Origin: Kluyveromyces lactis
Taxonomy: Eukaryota > Ascomycota > Saccharomycetes > Saccharomycetales > Saccharomycetaceae
Direction of reading: 5' to 3'
Assembly (NCBI RefSeq): GCF_000002515.2
Contig: NC_006039.1
Span: 1,240,001-1,304,000 of the forward strand
DNA length: 64,000 nt
Each line of letters opens with the position of its first letter. The first letter of the stretch is position 1. Below are positions 1 through 11,547 of this stretch, one piece after another. Position numbers and translations under genes: made by a program. The notes under the pieces are model-generated. The model was not told the origin of the DNA. It saw nothing but the letters and a program-made list of their open reading frames with translations, and made no database searches.

Positions 1-479
1 ACGATATATCAACAAAAAATGCCTTTGACCAATTCTGGAAGAAGTTCGATGCCATCATTGGATTCAAATATCTAAAAGCGATCCATTTGAACGATTCAAA
101 AGCCCCATTAGCAGCAAACGCCGATAGACATGAAATATTGGGACAAGGGTTCCTAGGGCTCGAAGTTTTCAAGATCATTGCCCACTCAGAATTCCTTCAG
201 GGGATACCGATAGTACTAGAGACACCACAAAAGGAAGACGCTGGCTACGGTGAAGAAATCAAACTATTGGAATGGCTAGAAACTATAGATGAAGAGGAAA
301 ACAAAGACTACATCGAGAAGAGATTAGCATTGAATAAACTAGGAGAAAAGTCCCGTAAAGAATTCCAAGCTAAGTTTGATAAGAAGAACAAGTCCACAAA
401 GACCACTAAATCTACTAAGAGGAAAGGACCTTCTATCACGGAACAACTGACAAAAAAGACAAAGAAAACAAAGTCTTAA
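1..479 (+). CDS. APN1: AP endonuclease 1 (3' part; gene starts left of the window)
   Basis: This is the C-terminal part of the endonuclease IV family enzyme that cuts abasic sites and trims damaged 3' ends in base excision repair, in nucleus and mitochondria. The frame is open from base 3 at the window edge to the TAA at 477-479, so the gene is cut by the window and not broken. The visible part carries family metal-ligand motifs HLNDSKAPL, DRHE and LETPQ, matching the zinc-binding His, Asp-His and Glu of bacterial Nfo. It ends in a Lys/Thr-rich tail (KKNKSTKTTKSTKRK) like the C-terminal nuclear localisation tail of yeast Apn1. The next gene is PRR1 on the same strand, which is also its neighbour in S. 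cerevisiae (YKL114C/YKL116C). Identification is firm. Confidence 0.95.
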   Translation, partial: DISTKNAFDQFWKKFDAIIGFKYLKAIHLNDSKAPLAANADRHEILGQGFLGLEVFKIIAHSEFLQGIPIVLETPQKEDAGYGEEIKLLEWLETIDEEENKDYIEKRLALNKLGEKSRKEFQAKFDKKNKSTKTTKSTKRKGPSITEQLTKKTKKTKS

Positions 480-989
480 TACTGCACCTAAATATGTAGA
501 AATAATGACAGCATATGTATTTTAACCTTTTTATTTAATCAGCAGTTCTTTCGTTCTTCCAACATTGAGGTCAACAAGCGAATGCTTATCATATCTATGG
601 AAAAAAAAAAGTTCAACCCTATGTCAGGGATCGACGTAATATCGTCTGCACAAACATTTAAAGTTTTGATTTTTTTGGGTCGAGGGAGTTAAGATAAGTT
701 CAGTCGTGAAAATGGGTTCGAAGTATTTGTGTTTGTTTTGTTAACTCTTTCGGAATCGCTACGGTAGTCAAAGCTCGAAAGTACCACTCACCTAGCTTGT
801 TACATTACAAATATCTGTGTATTTGGTACTGTATTAGGGTGCTTTTTTCACATTTTGTTTGCAATAGAGCAAAGAAAAGAACAAACACAGAAATATTATA
901 TTCACTGGAAGGTTTTTAGAACAAGTGGGGCAATTGTTGTTTTTGGATAAACGTAAGTACAGAGCTCAACTGGACCCATCTGCCAAGCT
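480..989. other. Intergenic APN1-PRR1
   Basis: About 510 bases between two co-directional genes. It holds the APN1 3' region and the PRR1 promoter. An A-run near 601-610 and a T-run near 669-677 are typical nucleosome-poor promoter tracts. I see no ORF or RNA gene. Confidence 0.6.
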
Positions 990-2615
990 ATGAATGATAT
1001 GGATACTAGAACTGAACCTAATGTCCAGCTGACAGAGACACCAAAGCTTGCCCAGAGAGAGTTTGCAGGAGGAGATGCGGAGTCATCGGTCAAGAATCAG
1101 CTTCCGGAGATCAATTCGAGTCTTAATAGAGAGGCAATCGATGTTGGTATGTTGCCGACTCCAACGGCAAATGTGTTTACTTCACCAGTTAGGGTCAATA
1201 AGTCACCTGGGGGTTTTGATGCCGGGCTGCAGGTCGAGAAAAGACGTAACAAAGATAGCGCCAGTAACTCTGGAGTTCCAAGTCCTACGATATCTTCTGT
1301 GGATACTCACGAGGAAGTACTCGATGAAGAGCTCTCAAAACTTGGTACCTACATGAATCGTGATGTCACTCATAAAATAAAAGGAAGGATGTTATCTGAA
1401 TATATTCCAAATAATTCAATGGGCGATGGTAGTGGTGGTGTTGCTGTTCAGCGTTCAATTTCATTAAATAATCGTGTCGTCGAGAAACCTAGTTTGAAGA
1501 AAGAGACTATCATCAATGAGGTTATCACTTCTGTACCATCGGATAAAGAAAATGAACAAAAAGCTGATGGTACGATTATTAGGGGATACATGGCTAACAC
1601 TCCAAATCATATTAGCTTCCAATGGTCTAAAATAAAAGAGATTGGGTCAGGAAATTTCAGTACTGTCTATCTTTATGAATGCATCGATGATAATTTGAAC
1701 ATCAATTTAAATCCGGAACTGAAATATGTGGCAGTTAAAAGCATTAAATATCCGAGAGAGTTACTTATGAGCTCATCTCCGTCATCTCCGAAATACAAAG
1801 AATTATTGAGTCGAGTTGTAAGTTCTTTGAAGCGGGAACTGACCACTCTAATTTCTGTGCACCATCCATGTATCGTGAAACTCTTTGCAATCAATGATAC
1901 CACGTTTATTACAGATGAACATCCATTGTACGGAAGGCGTAAGCTCTCTGCTTTACCCAGATGTGATATGATAATGTCATATTGCACTGGTGGTGATTTG
2001 TTCGATTTGGCTAGCAAAACTAAAATTCCAAACTGGCTACTCACCAGAATTATCACAGAATTATCCGTTGCCATAAAATATTTGCATGATAATTTTATCA
2101 TTCATCGGGATATTAAACTTGAGAACGTCTTATTAAAGTATACTCTAGATGATATGATGTTATTAAAAGAGGACGAGAGCCAGTTCTTTTCAAAGAATTT
2201 CGTAGAGTTAGCAGATTTTGGTCTCTGTAAGAAGATAACCCCAGATGAAATGTGTACAACCCGTTGCGGGTCAGAGGACTATGTTTCTCCTGAAATTCTC
2301 TTAGGACTTCCGTATGATGGAAGAATCAGCGATGCTTGGGCCTTTGGAGTAATTACTTATGCATTGTTGGAAGATAGGTTGCCGTTTGACCCCTTACCTG
2401 GTCAGAGTTCAAGAAGAACCCGATCCATTGCCCATAGAATTGCAAGATGCGACTGGAAATGGCTAAAGAATGCAGACACCGATCATCCTGCCAAAGAGAT
2501 AGTCCAGAACACACTCGTAAGAAAAAGCGAACGTTGGAACATGGATCAACTTTGCAACACACCCTATATTCGTAACATTATTGATAAATTACAGTTTTTA
2601 GACCATCAAGGATAA
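990..2615 (+). CDS. PRR1: Serine/threonine protein kinase Prr1-like
   Basis: A 541-residue protein kinase with a disordered N-terminal third and the catalytic domain from about residue 214 to the end. Visible motifs are the glycine loop GSGNFSTV (from about 219), the ATP-anchoring lysine in AVKSI (K250), the catalytic HRDIKLEN (HRD 372-374), DFG (409-411) and a GSEDYVSPE activation segment and P+1 loop. In S. cerevisiae Prr1 (YKL116C, 518 residues) is linked to inhibition of pheromone-induced MAPK signalling. The position beside APN1 matches S. cerevisiae gene order and supports this assignment over other kinases of the group. Its physiological role in this species is inferred. Confidence 0.88.
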   Translation: MNDMDTRTEPNVQLTETPKLAQREFAGGDAESSVKNQLPEINSSLNREAIDVGMLPTPTANVFTSPVRVNKSPGGFDAGLQVEKRRNKDSASNSGVPSPTISSVDTHEEVLDEELSKLGTYMNRDVTHKIKGRMLSEYIPNNSMGDGSGGVAVQRSISLNNRVVEKPSLKKETIINEVITSVPSDKENEQKADGTIIRGYMANTPNHISFQWSKIKEIGSGNFSTVYLYECIDDNLNINLNPELKYVAVKSIKYPRELLMSSSPSSPKYKELLSRVVSSLKRELTTLISVHHPCIVKLFAINDTTFITDEHPLYGRRKLSALPRCDMIMSYCTGGDLFDLASKTKIPNWLLTRIITELSVAIKYLHDNFIIHRDIKLENVLLKYTLDDMMLLKEDESQFFSKNFVELADFGLCKKITPDEMCTTRCGSEDYVSPEILLGLPYDGRISDAWAFGVITYALLEDRLPFDPLPGQSSRRTRSIAHRIARCDWKWLKNADTDHPAKEIVQNTLVRKSERWNMDQLCNTPYIRNIIDKLQFLDHQG

Positions 2616-3842
<1,227 letters not shown>

Positions 3843-3992
3843 ATAGCTTTTTATTCAAAGCCGCTCAATATCATAATATATAATAGAAATTTTTGTTCGT
3901 ATTTATACACCTATATATGCGCATGACTGTATACAGCAAATAAATGAATTAAATCTTGATAGAAATCGCCTTTGCAGACCATCCGATCATAC

Positions 3993-4547
3993 CTATTCAG
4001 CTTTTTCTTCGTCATCTTCATCATCTTCTTCTGGTAATGCCTCATCCAGGTTGATTCCGGCGTCAGCGAAGGCTTGTGGATTGAAACCTTGTTCCATTCC
4101 AGGGAAGCCAGCGCCCCCCATTTGGCCAAATTGTGACATCAAGTCGTTATCAGCAGCAACATTCTCTTCTTGTTCATCTTCGTCAACCCATTTATCAAAG
4201 TCGGTTTTAATGTAATGATACTTAAGCTTCTCCTTGGTCAATCTGGGCCAGTATTCAAGGCCTAAATCTTTCTTCCTTAACACCAAAAAGTAGTTTCTAC
4301 CGTTAGCTACCCTCTGCTCCGAGTTTTCCGTATCAATTGGCTTGTAGAAGTCAATGTGCAAATGGTATTTGATCCCATCTTTACTGTGATACTTAGATAG
4401 TGCACTGAATTCCAAAGAATTTTCGGTTAATTCCATTTTAGGGTTCGTACAGTCTGGAATATTGATGGTAATGAACAAATTGTTCTTGGTATCATCGGAT
4501 TCGCTTGAACGTTGAGCCCATAAAACTTCTGGAGTGTGAACTGACAT
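3993..4547 (-). CDS. SBA1: Hsp90 co-chaperone p23
   Basis: A 184-residue p23 protein that binds ATP-bound Hsp90 and slows its ATPase. The CS domain fills residues 1 to about 115 and includes the p23 signature WPRLTKEKLKYHYIKTDFDKW. It is followed by a Gly/Met-rich linker (QMGGAGFPGMEQG) and a very acidic tail (EEDDEDDEEKAE). S. cerevisiae Sba1 is 216 residues, mostly from a longer linker. It converges with the epimerase gene (150 bases between stops) and shares a divergent promoter with LTN1. Heat-shock-element-like sequence lies upstream, fitting Hsf1 control. Confidence 0.95.
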   Translation of the reverse strand: MSVHTPEVLWAQRSSESDDTKNNLFITINIPDCTNPKMELTENSLEFSALSKYHSKDGIKYHLHIDFYKPIDTENSEQRVANGRNYFLVLRKKDLGLEYWPRLTKEKLKYHYIKTDFDKWVDEDEQEENVAADNDLMSQFGQMGGAGFPGMEQGFNPQAFADAGINLDEALPEEDDEDDEEKAE

Positions 4548-5225
4548 GTTAATTTGATTTATTGATTGGTAATTGGCGGTTTAAGTGTAATTTGTTCCAA
4601 TTGTACTCTCTTTGTTTGAGTAACAGTTTGTATGTGAACGCAATATTTGTTATTAACATTTTCTGTAACTGCTTCAAATTTCAAGGTTACCTTTAAATAT
4701 AAAACAGAAGAGCAGGAAGCTTCTAGATAAAATTTAACGATATGGGAGAGAGAGACAAGATACAACACCAACCACCACCAGTCATACATCCTTTTCCGAA
4801 AAATACCAAGCTAGCAATGTGCACTTACAAAGACTCTATATGTGGATCAATTTATAGACAGTGATGGTTGGAGACTTTCGAAGTTCTTTCAAGAAACCAT
4901 CTAGGTCACGTGATATATATGTATATATATCCACACACTAGGATTGAGCTGATTTCGCCTCAACAAAGGGAAACTTCGACCTCTGAATTTTAGCAACTGG
5001 AAAATTTCCGCTAATCCTGGTCATTCGTACTGCGTATAGTATATTCATATGTATATATCCCTCCGCTGTATGCGTATGCAAGACTTATATAAGAAAGTGA
5101 AAAAAAAATTAGGTACTTGAGATTTCGTTTCTACTGCACATCATCAGCAATTAACGAAAGGTCTCGATCAAACCGAAAAGCAGTAACTCATACGGGCCAT
5201 TCATAGTAACGGTCATTTGAATACT
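4548..5225. promoter_or_regulatory. Divergent SBA1/LTN1 promoter with HSE-like and Cbf1-like motifs
   Basis: The region contains GGAAGCTTCTAGA at about 4715-4727, an alternating GAA/TTC array resembling a heat shock element on the SBA1 side, and TTTCAAGAAA at 4887-4896, a second inverted TTC/GAA pair. TCACGTGA at 4906-4913 is a palindromic E-box of the Cbf1 type. TA-rich stretches follow at 4914-4930 and 5050-5060. Heat induction of p23 genes through Hsf1 is established in yeast; use of these particular sites is inferred. Confidence 0.5.
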
Positions 5226-8200
5226 ATGTCATTTAACACTAACGTTTTTACTGACTCTTCATCAACTTTAGGATTAGGCTACAATGGTGTTAAAGTAACT
5301 TTGAACTATTTCGATGGTCTACCGATATTGCAAAACGTTCAATCTACTGACTTGCAATTGTGTTTCAAGTCATTACTAAAGCGAGCGAATACTACCAAGG
5401 AAAAGGCTTTGAATGATCTTTTATCCTTTATACAAGATGACGATAAACTCTCTATTTTCCAAGATGATATGTTCATACTATCATGGTGCCAAATTTATGC
5501 AAAGTTGATCTCGTCTGATTCGAAGACTATAAGAATCCAGGCACATCAATTCACTGCTACTTTGATAGCGAAGTTTGGGAAACGTGTGTCCAAGTTTCTG
5601 AAAGAGCTTATCCCAATGCTTTTGAGTGGACTCTTCGATGTAGATACGGCGGTTGGAAGATCATGTTCTGATAGTTTGCTCAACTGTTTCAAGGACTCTA
5701 ATAAAGTTAACTCATTATGGAAACTATTCACCTCAGAGATTTTAAATTTTATTAAACAGGTTATTATAGTAGAAACTGCAAAGTCCATATCCGATGAAAG
5801 ATATTACACAAAGGAAGACATTTCATTGAGATATAATCAATTATTAATTGCATCCATCCGCACTTTAACTAAACTTATTAGTGTCGAGGAACTTACCACT
5901 GATCAAATGGAGACTTTGCACGAAATACTCACAGATGAAGAATTCTGGAATAACCTAAGTTTAAAAGATACAAAAAATTTGAAGGGATACCAGTCTCTTT
6001 TACATCTAATGATTGAACTTCGGTCTAGACAACTATATCGAAAAAACAAGGAAGCTTTGAAACTTGCCTCCAAGAAATTACTCGTGTCGTTGTCACAATG
6101 TAACGCAAAAACTCTTATTTCAGTATCATCTGTTTTACCTGACATTTTGAAAACGTTGTTGGAGATGAACAAGTACAAAGATGGTAAATTCTGGTCTTAT
6201 GAAAAGAAAAGTAAAGAGCGATTACTTACATTCCTCTCATTGGGGCCTGGAATATCGGATCCAGTATATTACTCTTTGGCATATCAACTTTCTGCTGAAT
6301 CGAGCATACTTGAACATCAAGAATGGCTCTCGATCTGGATCAAATATCTCGATCATGAAAATGATCGGCGGGTACTAGGTCGGAATGGATACAAGTCATT
6401 GATCGAGGCTTGGAAAAATTGCATCAAGTTTAGTATTTCATCATCGGACCAAGACAGCATTCAACAACTTCATCCTAACATCTTAAGGCTTATCACCACC
6501 AAAGACCTAAAGGAAATTCCTGAGCTTGTTTTAGAGTTATCACCTACACGCATCAACTATGCTTTTTTATACGATCTAATCATTGATCTACTTCCTTTGG
6601 GTAAAGGTGAAAAAAGAAAGGAAGTCTTACTTATATCCAATACCTGTCTCATTTTGTCCAGTGATATCACAACTATGCATATGTTGAGCGTTGAAGTTAT
6701 GAAATCTTTGGAGGAGTTGGAAAATCCTGACGATCTTCCTTCTTGTTATGGCTTCATTTTCTACGATAACTTGATCAAAACCAATAACTTGAACCTTACC
6801 AAAGAGATTAATACTTTTATCGACGTATTACCCACGTTAGTCTCTGAGGCTTTCTTCAAAATTCCAATGGATGTGATGATAGATTTTTCAAACTCTGCAT
6901 TCTTAGCGAATTCTACTTGGGAACAGTATTTTGACGATTTTATAATGGTTTTATCCCAATATGAAACACCAAAGAAGGCAATTCCTTCGTTTTTGGCTCG
7001 CTTGAATAGTGAATTTCTCTCAAAACTCATGCATTCAAGTCAATCCTACAAGGATTTCACCGAAGATTTTGTCTCCACTTATCAGTTTGATGATGATTCT
7101 ATTTTCAAATCAAAAATACTAAACGGTTCTCTTCTACTCAGGTTATATGAAGCTTCTAAGAAGCAAGGTCATGTCAAGGCATTTAAAGATTATTGCACCG
7201 AAATTCCAGAAACAAGCGAAGCATATATAACTCTATTATCAAATTCAGATTTTCTATCACAGAGTCTAATTGTTGATCAAAAAGTTACAATACCAACTAC
7301 AGCACATTCTGACCAAACAATTGCAAATGCTGTTTTTAAGACTGTTCTCGATACTATATCCGTTGAATGCTTGATAACGGAAGATAGCATTGATGAATTT
7401 GTTCTTCAACTACAACAGGAGTCCTTACTTACCAGGCTTTTTATTAGTTTAGATTTGGAAGTCATGTTTTCCAGATACATCAATAAAATCGATACACGCA
7501 CATCCGTCACTTCTCCCTTAGGCTTACTGCCACATATATTGACAGCTAAAGGAGACGCTTCATTAGTCGATTATTTGAAATTGATTAGACTGTCACAAGT
7601 TGTGGATAAGATCTTAACCCGGTTCCCAGATGAAGTCAGTACTTCGCATTTGTTGTTTTTAACGAGATGCTACGAATTAACTGCTGATTATAATTGTTTG
7701 AGCGATGAACAAATAACATATTTCCATGAAAACAACATATTCTCCTCCTGTGTGAATGTCTCTTTCGAAGATTTGATCTCTTCATTTACAGAAGACCAAA
7801 GCAATGAAATTCTCACTGTTCTCTTCGACAAGAACTCTTCGGAGGTCACATCCTTTTACAATTGCAAAATTATCTATAGAATTTGCCTCAACAGTGTTGA
7901 CTATCTCTCTATCTCTCAGTTTGATAAAATTATGGATGGCTTCTTGCGAACTGCTAGAAGTTTGCTTTCTAGCAAGGCATTGCTTGTCCCACGTACTCTT
8001 TACATGTATGCGATTTTCGCTGCAAGCTTCAAGTTTAACACAGTAAGTGCCAATTTATGTGTCTTTAGAAATTACCTCCTTTCTGAATTAGTGGGCGTTA
8101 GATGGTTAAGTGCTTCAGAAACACAGAAGTGCTTCGTCTCCATGTTATTTTTATCACAAATGCTTGATTTCAACGTCGATACATTCAATTCCTCTCCTCT

Positions 8201-9782
8201 AGATGACAGGAGACTCAATATGGCATTAGTATCAGTAACAACCTTGATGCAAAGTGAAGTATGGTATGACAATTCCTCTAATGATGTGAGATTGGTCATC
8301 ATACAGTTTCTTGTTAAGCTTCACAATTTACGAGAAGTTTTGGATGCTTCAGAGAGACTATTGGATTGTTCAGTTCAACTATTACAGGATTGCCTTGGAT
8401 TTTTAGAGCTTCGGGAATTTCAATATTATGACGAACTACGGTACTATGTCTTCGTATTGATAAACTGCATTCAAAATCCAACAGCATTTTCAGATGAAGT
8501 CGATCTTGCAACTGTCATTGATGTGGCTTTTAGTAATTCAGATCTGGAAACAGCTGTCAGTACGGCATATTCTAAACCATTGTCAGTATTTTTGGGTGCC
8601 TTACCCTATAAAGAGAAGTCAGGAATATTCGATAGATTACTGAACGAATATTTCAACCCCCAAACAGCTCTTGTTATAATGAATGTTTTACTACCTGAAT
8701 TGAAAGCAATTATAAAGGAACATCAACAAGAAATGGTCATAGAGTATGAGTTGTTGAAAGCAACTATCACACCTGCATCTGCTACAGAACCAAGCCCATC
8801 TCTTGGGCTAGATTTTGAAATACCTCCAACACTTCTTCAATCTCTGGACGAAAGTATGCCTCATGATTATTTGGAGTACCAAGATAAGAAAACGTTCATG
8901 AAATACTTGAACTACTGTCATTTATTGGTGTTTTACTTCCAGGATATATCGTATGATTTGAGGCAGAGATATATACAGCAGTTGAAGGGAAAGGACCTTA
9001 TCAATCGTTTGCTTGACTTTTTAGCTGATCAAATGACACTCTCGTATACAAAATACTGGGATAACATAGACATTCAGAATGTTTTATCGTATCCGTACAG
9101 CTCGAACCGTGGAAAGCTAGATCCAGTTGATGAGTGTAATATGATGATGGAATTTCTCATGTACCACTTTTTTACCATCTTTGGTTCTCTTGTGGGACAT
9201 TGGTGGAATGCTATCAAAAGTCGAACATTTAAGGACACTGTCTCTACTTTTGTCACTCGCTACATCTCTCCAACTTTGATTACAAACGAGCTTGACGAAA
9301 CAGACAAAGGTTTGAATAAATTCAATAAAGATGAATTGAACTTAACTGTCAAAGTCAATAGAAATAATAATGAAATCAAAGCTTCATATTTGATTGACGA
9401 ACAAAAGCTTGTGGTAGCTTTCAAACTTCCTTCTAATTTCCCTTTGCAAAATGTTCAAGTACATGGTGTTTCCAGGGTTGGTATAACTGAGCAACAATGG
9501 AAATCGTGGATAATATCTACCCAGAGAATCATCAGTAACATGAATGGTAGTGTAGTGGATTCTTTGGAACTCTTGTCAAAGAACGTTAAGTTACAATTCA
9601 GCGGCTTTGAGGAATGTGCCATTTGCTACTATGTTTTGCATGCTATTGACAGAAAATTGCCTACGAAGGTTTGCCCAACATGTAATAATAGGTTCCATGG
9701 GGCATGTCTTTACAAGTGGTTCAAATCTTCAGGGAACAACACATGTCCCTTATGTCGTGGTGAATTCAATCTAAGAAAGTGA
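5226..9782 (+). CDS. LTN1: Listerin E3 ubiquitin ligase
   Basis: A 1518-residue protein, close to S. cerevisiae Ltn1/Rkr1 (1562). It is the RING E3 of the ribosome quality control complex, marking nascent chains stuck on 60S subunits for the proteasome. The N-terminal domain starts near FTDSSSTLGLGYNGVKV, a long helical HEAT-like middle follows, and the C-terminal RWD region precedes a RING of the CxxC...CxxC...H..C...CPLC type at about residues 1464-1510 (first pair CAIC, last pair CPLC). The frame also runs 9 bases upstream from a TTG, but the first ATG (5226) fits the family N-terminus. In S. cerevisiae (YMR247C) it lies near GAD1; here GNT1, HSH49 and SPE2 lie between. Confidence 0.95.
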   Translation: MSFNTNVFTDSSSTLGLGYNGVKVTLNYFDGLPILQNVQSTDLQLCFKSLLKRANTTKEKALNDLLSFIQDDDKLSIFQDDMFILSWCQIYAKLISSDSKTIRIQAHQFTATLIAKFGKRVSKFLKELIPMLLSGLFDVDTAVGRSCSDSLLNCFKDSNKVNSLWKLFTSEILNFIKQVIIVETAKSISDERYYTKEDISLRYNQLLIASIRTLTKLISVEELTTDQMETLHEILTDEEFWNNLSLKDTKNLKGYQSLLHLMIELRSRQLYRKNKEALKLASKKLLVSLSQCNAKTLISVSSVLPDILKTLLEMNKYKDGKFWSYEKKSKERLLTFLSLGPGISDPVYYSLAYQLSAESSILEHQEWLSIWIKYLDHENDRRVLGRNGYKSLIEAWKNCIKFSISSSDQDSIQQLHPNILRLITTKDLKEIPELVLELSPTRINYAFLYDLIIDLLPLGKGEKRKEVLLISNTCLILSSDITTMHMLSVEVMKSLEELENPDDLPSCYGFIFYDNLIKTNNLNLTKEINTFIDVLPTLVSEAFFKIPMDVMIDFSNSAFLANSTWEQYFDDFIMVLSQYETPKKAIPSFLARLNSEFLSKLMHSSQSYKDFTEDFVSTYQFDDDSIFKSKILNGSLLLRLYEASKKQGHVKAFKDYCTEIPETSEAYITLLSNSDFLSQSLIVDQKVTIPTTAHSDQTIANAVFKTVLDTISVECLITEDSIDEFVLQLQQESLLTRLFISLDLEVMFSRYINKIDTRTSVTSPLGLLPHILTAKGDASLVDYLKLIRLSQVVDKILTRFPDEVSTSHLLFLTRCYELTADYNCLSDEQITYFHENNIFSSCVNVSFEDLISSFTEDQSNEILTVLFDKNSSEVTSFYNCKIIYRICLNSVDYLSISQFDKIMDGFLRTARSLLSSKALLVPRTLYMYAIFAASFKFNTVSANLCVFRNYLLSELVGVRWLSASETQKCFVSMLFLSQMLDFNVDTFNSSPLDDRRLNMALVSVTTLMQSEVWYDNSSNDVRLVIIQFLVKLHNLREVLDASERLLDCSVQLLQDCLGFLELREFQYYDELRYYVFVLINCIQNPTAFSDEVDLATVIDVAFSNSDLETAVSTAYSKPLSVFLGALPYKEKSGIFDRLLNEYFNPQTALVIMNVLLPELKAIIKEHQQEMVIEYELLKATITPASATEPSPSLGLDFEIPPTLLQSLDESMPHDYLEYQDKKTFMKYLNYCHLLVFYFQDISYDLRQRYIQQLKGKDLINRLLDFLADQMTLSYTKYWDNIDIQNVLSYPYSSNRGKLDPVDECNMMMEFLMYHFFTIFGSLVGHWWNAIKSRTFKDTVSTFVTRYISPTLITNELDETDKGLNKFNKDELNLTVKVNRNNNEIKASYLIDEQKLVVAFKLPSNFPLQNVQVHGVSRVGITEQQWKSWIISTQRIISNMNGSVVDSLELLSKNVKLQFSGFEECAICYYVLHAIDRKLPTKVCPTCNNRFHGACLYKWFKSSGNNTCPLCRGEFNLRK

Positions 9783-10170
9783 AGATCCTACAAGTGCACA
9801 AAATATAGATATTCGCTCTGTTATCTATAAACAATCTTTGTTAACATATTTAACATGAATAAACATGTGTAAGTATGTGTTTCTTGATTCCAGTGAGTAT
9901 ATATATATACATATATATATATGACCGGGATATCAGACGCGTCATTGCACTTAAGACGTTGTATAAATTATTATATGGTATTCTTTTGTTAAAGTCTTTC
10001 TGTTTCTTTAAATTCAGGTAAACCTAAATTGAAAATGATATATATTTTAATACACGAGAAGGTCCATTCCACACTTTACAAAGAGTTGAAATACTACCAA
10101 AGAGGACACCAAAATCATACCACAAATCACCTTGAAAAGCCGACTGTAACCAAACCTTATATTCATCAAC
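9783..10170. other. Intergenic LTN1-GNT1 with TA repeat and MCB-like palindrome
   Basis: About 388 bases. An alternating AT tract occupies about 9897-9922. GACGCGTC at 9936-9943 contains the ACGCGT core bound by Mbp1 in yeasts; whether it acts on GNT1 is unknown. No ORF or RNA gene seen. Confidence 0.5.
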
Positions 10171-11532
10171 ATGCTAAAGCGTAAGGTCAGATATTTGCTG
10201 CTGATTGTTGTAGTATTTACTGGTATTATACTGTCAGTTGAAGCAATCATGAGATTCCAGTTGAATAAGAACGTAGATTATTACCTCAAGTTCTTCGATA
10301 AACACAAAGATAACATTGAGAATATGTACGATCCTTTAAACATCAAACAGATACCTTACTCTACCATCGACCAATTATACACCAAGAGACAAAGCGAAGC
10401 TGAGCCTATTGATTGGGATAAGTTCGCATATGTGAATTACATTACAGATTTTGAATATCTCTGTAATACCTTGATACAATTCAGAAAGTTAAATGATAGC
10501 GGCAGCAAAGCAAAACTACTAGCACTAGTAACGGATACATTGGTGAATAAGTCGAAGGAAAATAAGGAAGTAGAGGCACTACTAAACAAGATTAAGTCTG
10601 TCTCTGATAGAGTTGCTGTAACAGAGGTAGGATCAGTAATTCAACCAAACGACCACACCCCATGGAGCAAAAGTCTTACCAAACTAGCCATTTTCAACTT
10701 AACAGATTATGAGAGAATTATTTATATGGATAATGACGCAATAATACATGATAAAATGGATGAGCTCTTTTTCTTGCCGTCGTATGTTAAGTTTGCTGCA
10801 CCTATTTCGTATTGGTTCGTTACTGCGGATGACTTACGTACAGTATCTACAGACACCAAGAAGCTTTTCAAGACAAACAAATTGGATCCCATCGAGAAAA
10901 AGTTAGCAAGCAGAGTGAAAAACTCTTTGGAGATCTATAATCATTTACCCAATTTACCTCAACACTTCTACTCTAAATCGATGAACTTCATCATAGATAT
11001 TGACGGATTCCAAAAATCGGATAACAAAGTAAATTTTGCGACGCATCTAATGGTCATTAAACCAGATGTAACGATGGCAAATGATATCAGAGATAATATT
11101 TTACCCAGGTATTTGAAAGCTAAGGAAGAGTATGATACTGACTTAATAAACGAGGAATTGTACAATTTCAAAGAATTGATATACTACCAATTCAAGATCT
11201 TCAGAAAGATTCAATATTTATTTAAACCAAGTGTGTTGATCCTACCATACACAAAATATGGGCTATTAACGAAATCGATTGACGATAAAAGGCAGAAGGA
11301 TCTCCTAAAAAATGCAATTTTAGGATATGAAAGAAAGGAGAAAGATGATCTCATCCAAGATGCAAAATTCATTCATTTCAGCGATTACCCATTGAGCAAA
11401 CCATGGTTTTACTCAAATGCAGATGACATCCAGTGTTCCAAGAAATACAGCATAAGTGATGAAAATTGCCAACTTTGGAAATCCCTATACAAAGAATACT
11501 TGGAGTCGAGAGCCATATGCCAAGTCAATTAG
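10171..11532 (+). CDS. GNT1: Alpha-1,2-N-acetylglucosaminyltransferase (Golgi)
   Basis: A 453-residue type II membrane protein. It has a short basic cytoplasmic tail (MLKRKVRY), one hydrophobic anchor (about residues 8-28, LLLIVVVFTGIILSVEAI) and a lumenal glycosyltransferase domain. A DxD motif, DND at 187-189 within YMDNDAI, would bind the nucleotide sugar through a metal ion. The family was defined in Kluyveromyces lactis, where Gnt1 adds GlcNAc to mannan side chains; S. cerevisiae has YOR320C. The downstream neighbour HSH49 converges with only 15 bases between stop codons, the same pairing as YOR320C/YOR319W. Confidence 0.92.
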   Translation: MLKRKVRYLLLIVVVFTGIILSVEAIMRFQLNKNVDYYLKFFDKHKDNIENMYDPLNIKQIPYSTIDQLYTKRQSEAEPIDWDKFAYVNYITDFEYLCNTLIQFRKLNDSGSKAKLLALVTDTLVNKSKENKEVEALLNKIKSVSDRVAVTEVGSVIQPNDHTPWSKSLTKLAIFNLTDYERIIYMDNDAIIHDKMDELFFLPSYVKFAAPISYWFVTADDLRTVSTDTKKLFKTNKLDPIEKKLASRVKNSLEIYNHLPNLPQHFYSKSMNFIIDIDGFQKSDNKVNFATHLMVIKPDVTMANDIRDNILPRYLKAKEEYDTDLINEELYNFKELIYYQFKIFRKIQYLFKPSVLILPYTKYGLLTKSIDDKRQKDLLKNAILGYERKEKDDLIQDAKFIHFSDYPLSKPWFYSNADDIQCSKKYSISDENCQLWKSLYKEYLESRAICQVN

Positions 11533-11547
11533 AAATTATATGCTATC

